Shown here one piece after another: positions 6,543-10,927 of a DNA stretch of 10,927 nucleotides. The translations under genes were made by a program, and so were the position numbers. The stretch covers positions 1-10,927 of the forward strand of contig DXXH01000083.1 in the NCBI GenBank assembly GCA_019416395.1, read 5' to 3'. The notes under the pieces are model-generated. The model was not told where the DNA came from. It ran no database searches and was given only the letters and a program-made list of their open reading frames with translations. Position 1 is the stretch's first letter, and every line of letters begins with the position of its first letter. Origin of the DNA: Clostridiales bacterium. Its GTDB lineage: Bacteria; Bacillota; Clostridia; Oscillospirales; Acutalibacteraceae.

Positions 6543-7745
6543 CTATTCCACCGAAATCTTTCTCTCAATTCCGATCTCTTCCAAGCAGCGGCACTTGGCC
6601 CGCAAAACGCAGATTCCTTCTTCAAACGTATAGGAAAGCTCCTCTTCTACCACCTGGCTTCCCTGAGGAAGTTCTTCCTTTTGGGCACGTCGCAACGCCA
6701 GCAGCGCCTTTTCTTTCCAGGCGTCTTCTTCCAGTACTACGGACGTTTCTTCCAACTGCTCATAGGTGGTAGTTTCCCATACCAAAGGAAGCTCTTGTCC
6801 CAAGGGGTTCCAAGCCGTAGTTTTTGTCCATTCCCGGTACTCGCCCTGAGGAGTGGCGTACAGCCCCAGGGGAATCCGCAAGCCAAAAATTACCAGGGAT
6901 CGTGCCTGTGACCGCCGTCCCGTAGGCACAAGCCTCTGTTCTTCCTGGGGAATCTCCACAGTAAATTCCCGGTAGGTCAGCGCCCGGACGCTTCCCCTGG
7001 CAGCCCCCAGAATTTGGTAAGGCTCTTCCGGTGGCGGGGAGTAGGGGTCCACCTCTTGCTGGTAAAGCCCCGCAATCAACAGCTGGCCCCCTTCCACTGT
7101 TTCACCCAGCCTCACTTCCAGCCTGCCCCGTTCGGCCTCTGCGGACACAATGGTTCCCGCCCTGGATGCCACAATATTGGACCACTCCTGATTGTCCTCT
7201 ACTTCTGGGGAAGGAACCTTCTCCAGCAAAGAAACTTCCACAAAACAACCGTCGGTATTCACCGAGACCCAGGTGGCTTCCGGCAAGTCATTTTGAATAG
7301 CCAGCGCCGCCTCTTTTGGCTTCAGCTCCCCCAGAGGCACTCCCAAACGCACCCCATTTTCCCTGGCTGTCTCCAGCACTTGAGAACGGGTGAGGGTTTC
7401 CATTCCAGTCACCGTCACCCCCCAACAAAACCCGCTGAGAAACAGATACACCCCCACACCGCATACAGCTCCCACAGCCAGCCCTTTTTGCCGCCACAAT
7501 TTGGCTTCCCAGAAGGGCAGTCCCCCTTTTTTCCGCAATCTGGGACGGACACCGCACCGCCGGAAAATCCCGCGCAGGTTCTTATAGTCTTTTGGTTTTC
7601 CCCGCATAACCGCAAGCCCTTCTTCCCTGCGGAAGCCCCAAAACTCGATCCCCGTTTTTGCTGCCGCATTGAGAAACCGGGGACCGTTTCCCCGGATTTC
7701 AAATTCTACCCAGCCGGTAAGAAAATGGGCCAGCCGTTCTACCAT
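6543..7745 (-). CDS. yqfD: Sporulation protein YqfD
   Basis: YqfD is a conserved sporulation membrane protein, in Bacillus subtilis a member of the SigE regulon and related in fold to spore-stage assembly proteins such as SpoIV-type factors; its exact role is not defined. The 400-residue product has the usual length (about 400), a short cytoplasmic N-terminal domain (residues 1-87, FEIRGNGPRFLNAAAKTGI), one membrane segment at about 88-108 followed by VTVTG, and a large region beyond it containing the family's repeated beta-rich segments (for example RAGTIVS...GETVEGGQLLIAG). I placed the start at ATG 7745 (MVERLAHF) because AAAGGGGG is 7 bases upstream; the ATG two codons earlier is too close to that site. 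It is 25 bases after yqfC, its standard partner. Family assignment is confident; mechanism is unknown. Confidence 0.93.
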   Translation of the reverse strand: MVERLAHFLTGWVEFEIRGNGPRFLNAAAKTGIEFWGFRREEGLAVMRGKPKDYKNLRGIFRRCGVRPRLRKKGGLPFWEAKLWRQKGLAVGAVCGVGVYLFLSGFCWGVTVTGMETLTRSQVLETARENGVRLGVPLGELKPKEAALAIQNDLPEATWVSVNTDGCFVEVSLLEKVPSPEVEDNQEWSNIVASRAGTIVSAEAERGRLEVRLGETVEGGQLLIAGLYQQEVDPYSPPPEEPYQILGAARGSVRALTYREFTVEIPQEEQRLVPTGRRSQARSLVIFGLRIPLGLYATPQGEYREWTKTTAWNPLGQELPLVWETTTYEQLEETSVVLEEDAWKEKALLALRRAQKEELPQGSQVVEEELSYTFEEGICVLRAKCRCLEEIGIERKISVE

Positions 7746-7770
7746 TTCCATTCCCCCTTTCTCATTTTCC

Positions 7771-8004
7771 TTAGGTCCTGTCCCCATATACGTATAGTAA
7801 CTGGTGGATTCTCCCCTCAATGACCGCCGAATTTTCCGTCAACCGCATCAGCCTGAGCCCTTGGCCTTCAAAGCGCAGAGTCAGCCTGCCCGCCCGGAGA
7901 ATCACCTTTTCCTCATCATAGTCCACTATGCCGTCACAGCCGTCCACCACCGCCCGGCGGTTTCCTGAAAGCTCCACCATGGGGCCGCTCTGCCGCTTTT
8001 CCAT
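7771..8004 (-). CDS. yqfC: Sporulation protein YqfC (YabP/YqfC family)
   Basis: A small 77-residue protein of the YabP/YqfC family, produced in the mother cell during sporulation in Bacillus. It shows the family's features: 'ELSGNRRAVVDGCDGIVDYDEEKV' is the opening beta-rich block (split here into residues 11-17 and 18-34), then LTLRFEGQGLRLMRL (41-55) and the closing VIEGRIHQL (61-69) that corresponds to the family's 'I.G.I..I.f' end. The ATG at 8004 follows AAGGGGGGAG directly upstream. It starts the yqfC-yqfD pair and is transcribed divergently from ylbJ, another sporulation gene, through a shared 107-base region. The YqfC/YqfD pairing is conserved in spore formers; the molecular activity is not known. 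Confidence 0.92.
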   Translation of the reverse strand: MEKRQSGPMVELSGNRRAVVDGCDGIVDYDEEKVILRAGRLTLRFEGQGLRLMRLTENSAVIEGRIHQLLYVYGDRT

Positions 8005-8032
8005 GGACTCCCCCCTTGTTTCAACTCACCTA

Positions 8033-8061
8033 TTCCTATGTGCTTCGCGGGGAATGTATCA
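8033..8061 (-). promoter_or_regulatory. Possible SigE-type promoter for yqfC-yqfD
   Basis: On the minus strand CATAGGAA (8040-8033) resembles the SigE -10 element CATACAAT, and TGATACA (8061-8055) lies 14 bases upstream in the -35 position, with a 4/7 match to the SigE consensus KMATATT that I recall. The predicted start near 8026 leaves a short leader with the AAGGGGGGAG ribosome site. The -35 overlaps that proposed for ylbJ. SigE control of yqfCD is known in Bacillus subtilis; here it is inferred. Confidence 0.4.
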
Positions 8062-8081
8062 CAGGTCCAGGGCATAAGGAT
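8052..8081 (+). promoter_or_regulatory. Possible SigE-type promoter for ylbJ
   Basis: GAATGTA (8052-8058) and CATAAGGAT (8073-8081) are separated by 14 bases, the normal SigE spacing. The -35 matches KMATATT at 5 of 7 places and the -10 starts with the diagnostic CATA. The predicted start near 8087 lies 14 bases before the AAGGAG ribosome site of ylbJ. In Bacillus ylbJ is a SigE-dependent gene, which agrees. No sigma-A promoter is evident in the same gap. Confidence 0.45.
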
Positions 8082-8111
8082 AGGTAGAACCTGTCTGAGA
8101 AAGGAGATGCC

Positions 8112-9365
8112 ATGGGCGCGATTGTTCCAGCCAAGCGGATTGGAATGTTTGTATCCGCTTTGGCTTTTTTGACGTTCGGCGTAGCGCTGCTGCTTTATCC
8201 CGCCCAGGTGCGGGACAGTATCGCGGCAAGCGTGTTGTATTGTCTTTCCTCTCTGGTACCCTCTTTGTTCCCCTTTATGGTGCTGGCCAGTTTTGGGGTA
8301 CGTTCCGGGGCTGGAGAAATCCTGGGGCGATTGCTGGCCCCTGTGACCTGTTACGGATTCCGGCTACCCAGAGTGTGCGGAGCTACTTTATTGCTCAGCT
8401 TTTTTGGGGGCTATCCCGCGGGGGCCAGAGGGGTTTCCCTACTGCTGGAAGAAGGAAAAATCACCAGAGAACAAGCGGGGCGCATGATGATGTTCTGTGT
8501 GGCTCCCGGTCCGGCCTTTGTGGTGACCTTTTTGGGCTGCGGCGTTTTGGGAAGCCTGGAAATCGGCTGGCTGCTGTTTCTGGCTGTGACCCTTTCCGGA
8601 TTGCTTCTGGGATTGCTTACCGGACTGGGGAAACCCTTGCCCAAAGAATCTCCCAACTTAAAAAAAGAGAAAAACGGGCCTGCTTTGATCCGTTCTATCT
8701 CTGACGCTTCCTCGGCCACTGTCAAAATGTGCGGGTGTATTTTACTGTTTGCCGGTTTGACGGCCACTCTTCGGGGCAGTGGATGGTTTCAACTAGTTTC
8801 CCAACTCTTGGCCGCCACCGGACTTTTAAACCAAACAGAAGCGGCCGTATGTCTTTCCTTTCTTCTGGAAGTCACAGGCGGGACCGGTGACGCCACCCGG
8901 TTGGGGGCAGGACCTATCTTGTACGCCTTTGGCCTGGCGTTTGGGGGATTGTGTGTGCATCTGCAAGCATTTTCCTTTTTCCCGGATTTTCCTTTGTCTA
9001 AAGGAAAATTTTTTCTCTATCGGTTCCTTCACGGTTTCCTAGCAGCCGTTCTGTTTTTCCTTTTGGGACGATTTCTTCCCATTCCCAGTCAGCCCGTTTG
9101 GGCAGCCGCCAGTGAACCCATTTCCTATGGGATTACCGCTTCCACCGCGGCAGGCGGGCTTTCATTGCTGCTGATGTGTCTGGCATTCCTGCTTTTTGTA
9201 AGCCGTGGTGGTTCCCGCAAAACCCCGGAAACCCTCTCCACTTGCGTCCCCACTCCTAAATGTGCTATAATGCCCGTAAAAGGAAATTGTGAAAAGACGG
9301 GGTCTGATGGAGATGGGATTGTTCCGGAAAAAGAAAAAGCAGACGTTATTCGGCGGCAGCATTGA
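8112..9365 (+). CDS. ylbJ: Sporulation integral membrane protein YlbJ
   Basis: YlbJ is a multi-pass membrane protein of sporulation, in Bacillus expressed in the mother cell and needed for heat-resistant spores. The 417-residue product has hydrophobic helices from residue 10 onward, the family motif SLVPSLFPFMVL (47-58), GGYPAGAR (99-106) between helices, and further Gate-like helices to about residue 373. The ATG at 8112 follows AAGGAG by 5 bases. It is divergent from yqfC with sporulation-type promoter elements between them. Odd point: after the last helix (ending with LLFVSRGG, about 377) the frame continues for about 40 polar residues that do not look like the family, and the last 77 bases overlap the next gene in another frame. 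The tail may be real, or an original stop may have been lost. Family assignment is firm. Confidence 0.93.
   Translation: MGAIVPAKRIGMFVSALAFLTFGVALLLYPAQVRDSIAASVLYCLSSLVPSLFPFMVLASFGVRSGAGEILGRLLAPVTCYGFRLPRVCGATLLLSFFGGYPAGARGVSLLLEEGKITREQAGRMMMFCVAPGPAFVVTFLGCGVLGSLEIGWLLFLAVTLSGLLLGLLTGLGKPLPKESPNLKKEKNGPALIRSISDASSATVKMCGCILLFAGLTATLRGSGWFQLVSQLLAATGLLNQTEAAVCLSFLLEVTGGTGDATRLGAGPILYAFGLAFGGLCVHLQAFSFFPDFPLSKGKFFLYRFLHGFLAAVLFFLLGRFLPIPSQPVWAAASEPISYGITASTAAGGLSLLLMCLAFLLFVSRGGSRKTPETLSTCVPTPKCAIMPVKGNCEKTGSDGDGIVPEKEKADVIRRQH
9242..9271 (+). promoter_or_regulatory. Extended -10 promoter inside ylbJ 3' end
   Basis: TTGCGT (9242-9247) and TATAAT (9266-9271) are 18 bases apart, and TG precedes the -10 by one base (TGCTATAAT), forming an extended -10 element. 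Transcription would start near 9278, just before the small Cys4 gene. It lies within the coding region for the polar tail of YlbJ. This would give the small gene vegetative expression independent of the sporulation gene. Confidence 0.6.
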
Positions 9366-9546
9366 ACCCAGCTGTGCTTACTGTCAGCACAACAGTGGGA
9401 AAAACGGGGAGATCATCTGCGCCTTACAGCAGACCGCCCAAGGGGAAGCCTGTAAGAAATATCAATATGATCCTTTACAGCGGGAACCGAAAGCAGCCCC
9501 TTCCCTGCGGACGTCCCAGTTTCGTCCGGAAGATTTTCAGTTGTAA
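9289..9546 (+). CDS. Small four-cysteine protein, unknown function
   Basis: This encodes up to 85 residues. After a basic start (RKKKK, 13-17) comes FGGSIEPSCAYC with cysteines in the pattern C29-x2-C32-x11-C44-x10-C55, then KYQYDPLQREPKAAP (57-71) and a C-terminal SQFRPEDFQL. Four cysteines in this spacing suggest a metal site (zinc or iron-sulfur). From memory, similar short proteins with 'SIEPSCxYC', 'YDPLxRxP' and 'xxDFxL' occur in many Clostridia as hypothetical proteins; I know no function. The start is uncertain: GTG 9289 has AAAAGGA with only about 4 bases spacing; ATG 9307 and ATG 9313 (giving MGLFRKKKK, the start I would expect in relatives) are alternatives. It overlaps the ylbJ end by up to 77 bases, is preceded by an extended -10 promoter and is followed by a strong terminator, so it looks like an independent small transcription unit. 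Confidence 0.8.
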   Translation: MKRRGLMEMGLFRKKKKQTLFGGSIEPSCAYCQHNSGKNGEIICALQQTAQGEACKKYQYDPLQREPKAAPSLRTSQFRPEDFQL

Positions 9547-9554
9547 TAAATCGT

Positions 9555-9590
9555 ATCCCAGTGGGGAATTCCCACTGGGATTTTTTATTT
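9555..9590 (+). terminator. Intrinsic terminator after the Cys4 gene
   Basis: A perfect 11-bp stem, ATCCCAGTGGG (9555-9565) with CCCACTGGGAT (9571-9581), closes a 5-base loop and runs into a T-rich tract (TTTTTTATTT, 9581-9590). It begins 9 bases after the stop codon of the small gene. It should end both the small transcript and any ylbJ read-through. Confidence 0.92.
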
Positions 9591-9615
9591 TCCTCTATCG
9601 CTCCGACTTAAAATT

Positions 9616-9624
9616 TGCTATAGT
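9616..9624 (+). promoter_or_regulatory. Extended -10 promoter for the DUF4037 gene
   Basis: TGCTATAGT (TG at 9616-9617, TATAGT at 9619-9624) forms an extended -10 element; the hexamer differs from consensus by one base. No recognisable -35 is present at 17-18 bases. The predicted start near 9631 gives a leader of about 28 bases with AGAGG before the ATG. It follows directly on the terminator of the preceding unit. Confidence 0.5.
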
Positions 9625-9658
9625 GTAAAAAACAGAACCGCAAAAAGAGGTGTTTTTC

Positions 9659-10747
9659 ATGCCGCAATTTGTTAAAGGCAAAGACTTATGCCGGAGCTTT
9701 TTCACGGAAATCGCCAAACCGGTCTTAGACCGGGATTTTCCTAATCTGGTTTACACCGCTGGGCTTTTGGGGTACGGCTCTGACGTACTGGGATATGACG
9801 ACCAGGTTTCCACCGATCACATGTGGGGACCTCGGTTTTACCTGTTCCTACGCAAGGAGGATCTTTCTTGCCAAGCCCGGATTCTCCAAGCCTTTTCTTC
9901 CCAATTCCCCTCTTTCTACCGGGGGTATTCAGTAAACTTTTCCCCACCCGATCCCAACGATAAAGGAGTCCGCCACGCGACACCTTCCTTGGACGGAAAA
10001 GTTGATCCCCTGGTGTATATCTACTCGATTGAGGAATACCTCGATTTTTACTTGGGGACCCACACCTTTGACACACTCTCTGACACGCAATGGCTCTCCC
10101 TATCCGAAAACCGGCTTTTATCCTTATCCCAGGCGGAACTTTATGTGGACGGGCTTCACTTGGCGGAACAGTTAGCACCCCTTCGATATTACCCCACAAA
10201 TGTGTGGCTCTATCTGATTGCTTCCAACTGGTCTTTAATCGCCGAAGAACAAGCTTTTGTCAAACGTTGCGCTTCCGTGGGCGACGACACCGGTTCCATT
10301 CTGATATGCGCTCGGATTGCAGAACGCCTAATGCGGCTTGGATTCCTTTACTGCCGGAAATACGCCCCCTACAGCAAATGGTTTGGCACTGCATTTCAAC
10401 ATCTTCCCCTTCCTCCGGAAATTGGAGAAGCTATCACACAAGCATTAAAAGCTGCTTCCATCACCCAACGAGAGGAACAACTGGTTTTCGCCCAGCAGCA
10501 AATGGCCAAGCTCCACAACAGTCTTTCCATTACGTCTCCAGTGTCAGAAGAAATCCAATCCTATTTTGGCCGAGATATCCAAGTAATTTACGCCGATAGA
10601 ATCGCTGAAGCTGTTCAACTTCAGCTGAAGGGGACAGCTTTGGCGCACGCTCCATTGATCGGCACTTTCAGCGAAATTGCCAACCTTACCACGCTATATG
10701 AAAATGTCTCCAAACGGCCCTCCATAGAGGCAATTTACCGGGAATAA
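9659..10747 (+). CDS. DUF4037 domain protein (nucleotidyltransferase-like)
   Basis: The 362-residue product starts at ATG 9659, with AGAGG 8 bases upstream; an in-frame GTG three codons earlier sits on the ribosome site and was rejected. The N-terminal part carries GYGSDVLGYDDQVSTDHMWGPRFYLFL (key positions G40-S41, D47-D48, S51-T52-D53-H54, W56-G57-P58-R59), the hallmark of DUF4037 proteins, whose GS...D pattern resembles the nucleotidyltransferase fold (GS followed by acidic metal ligands). VYIYSIEEYLDFYLG (about 121-135) is the second typical block; the rest is helical, without membrane segments or a signal peptide. The substrate is unknown. It forms a single-gene unit between a terminator on the left and a convergent rubrerythrin gene on the right. 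A nucleotidyl-transfer role is inferred from fold resemblance only; some members might act on aminoglycoside-like or other small molecules, which cannot be decided here. Confidence 0.82.
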   Translation: MPQFVKGKDLCRSFFTEIAKPVLDRDFPNLVYTAGLLGYGSDVLGYDDQVSTDHMWGPRFYLFLRKEDLSCQARILQAFSSQFPSFYRGYSVNFSPPDPNDKGVRHATPSLDGKVDPLVYIYSIEEYLDFYLGTHTFDTLSDTQWLSLSENRLLSLSQAELYVDGLHLAEQLAPLRYYPTNVWLYLIASNWSLIAEEQAFVKRCASVGDDTGSILICARIAERLMRLGFLYCRKYAPYSKWFGTAFQHLPLPPEIGEAITQALKAASITQREEQLVFAQQQMAKLHNSLSITSPVSEEIQSYFGRDIQVIYADRIAEAVQLQLKGTALAHAPLIGTFSEIANLTTLYENVSKRPSIEAIYRE

Positions 10748-10780
10748 AAAAGAAGGGGACAGATTTTTCTGTCCCCTTCT
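10746..10780 (-). terminator. Terminator of the rubrerythrin gene
   Basis: A perfect 13-bp stem, AGAAGGGGACAGA (10751-10763) with TCTGTCCCCTTCT (10768-10780), has a 4-base loop. Read on the minus strand it is followed by a run of six T (complement of 10746-10751), the form of an intrinsic terminator for the rubrerythrin gene, whose stop lies 33 bases before it. The T-run overlaps the stop codon of the convergent DUF4037 gene. On the plus strand only a weak T-rich stretch follows, but the hairpin may serve both directions. Confidence 0.9.
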
Positions 10781-10813
10781 CAAAACCCTTTTATTCTGTT
10801 TTGTAAATTCGAC

Positions 10814-10927
10814 TTATTTGCCGAAGTAACGAGCCAGCAGGCCAGCAAAAGCCTTGCCATGACGAGCCTCGTCGCGGGCCATCTCATGGACGGTGTCGTG
10901 GATAGCGTCCAGGTTCAAAGCCTTAGC
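10814..10927 (-). CDS. rbr: Rubrerythrin C-terminal end (probably reverse type; partial)
   Basis: Only the last 37 residues are inside the window. They contain VHEMARDEARHGKAFAGLL, the last helix of the ferritin-like di-iron domain with the E-x2-H iron-ligand motif (EARH), and end with ARYFGK. Rubrerythrins reduce hydrogen peroxide in anaerobes. In classical rubrerythrin a rubredoxin domain follows this helix; here the protein stops right after it. So any rubredoxin domain must be at the N-terminus, as in the clostridial reverse rubrerythrins often annotated as NADH peroxidase, or be absent. The start and the rest of the gene lie beyond position 10927. A strong terminator follows. The codon choice (GCC, GAG, CTG) suggests good expression. 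Family is confident; the subtype is inferred. Confidence 0.88.
   Translation of the reverse strand, partial: AKALNLDAIHDTVHEMARDEARHGKAFAGLLARYFGK

Noticed and set aside
7014..7823. 269-codon open frame on the plus strand
   Set aside because: Antisense to YqfD; His/Pro/Phe-rich composition and no ribosome site mark it as a shadow.
1..10927. Mobile elements, CRISPR arrays, tRNA or rRNA genes, toxin-antitoxin or defence genes
   Set aside because: Both strands were read; no direct repeat array, transposase or integrase motif, cloverleaf or conserved rRNA segment was seen, and all main ORFs belong to core families.

Overview
The window looks like core chromosome from an endospore-forming, anaerobic Firmicute of the class Clostridia, most likely Oscillospiraceae/Ruminococcaceae-like. 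The reasons are the gene order yqfC-yqfD-phoH-ybeY-dgkA-era-yqzL-recO known from Bacillus and Clostridia, the sporulation genes yqfC, yqfD and ylbJ, strong purine-rich ribosome binding sites, frequent GTG/TTG starts, and a rubrerythrin-type oxidative-stress protein. No transposase, integrase, CRISPR array, phage gene, tRNA or rRNA is visible.

Positions 1-8004 are all on the minus strand; read in the direction of transcription they run from right to left. First come yqfC (8004-7771) and yqfD (7745-6543), a sporulation pair. A clear vegetative promoter with an inverted repeat around its -10 box (6460-6496) then starts a housekeeping group: phoH, ybeY, dgkA, era, a small yqzL-like gene and recO, ending at 2324. 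These cover rRNA maturation and ribosome assembly (ybeY, era, probably phoH), lipid-carrier phosphorylation (dgkA) and recombinational repair (recO). A promoter-like -10 box lies before mutS2 (2184 to beyond position 1), which is cut by the window edge inside its Smr nuclease domain. Compared with Bacillus subtilis, pgpH (yqfF) and cdd are absent from between ybeY and era.

Positions 8005-8111 form a divergent promoter region. yqfC and ylbJ point away from each other, and each is preceded by a CATA-type element resembling the -10 box of the mother-cell sigma factor SigE. The two elements are nearly identical and mirror each other, and the putative -35 boxes overlap.

Positions 8112-10747 are on the plus strand: ylbJ (sporulation membrane protein); a small four-cysteine protein that overlaps the 3' end of ylbJ and seems to have its own vegetative promoter inside ylbJ; a strong terminator; and a free-standing DUF4037 (nucleotidyltransferase-like) gene. 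The last gene, on the minus strand and cut by the right edge, is the C-terminal end of a rubrerythrin of the 'reverse' type. A 13-bp perfect hairpin between it and the DUF4037 gene ends its transcription.

I see no clearly new multi-gene system. The parts most worth a second look are the small Cys4 protein and its overlap with ylbJ, the mirror-symmetric sporulation promoter pair, the palindrome on the phoH promoter, and the long yqzL/recO overlap.
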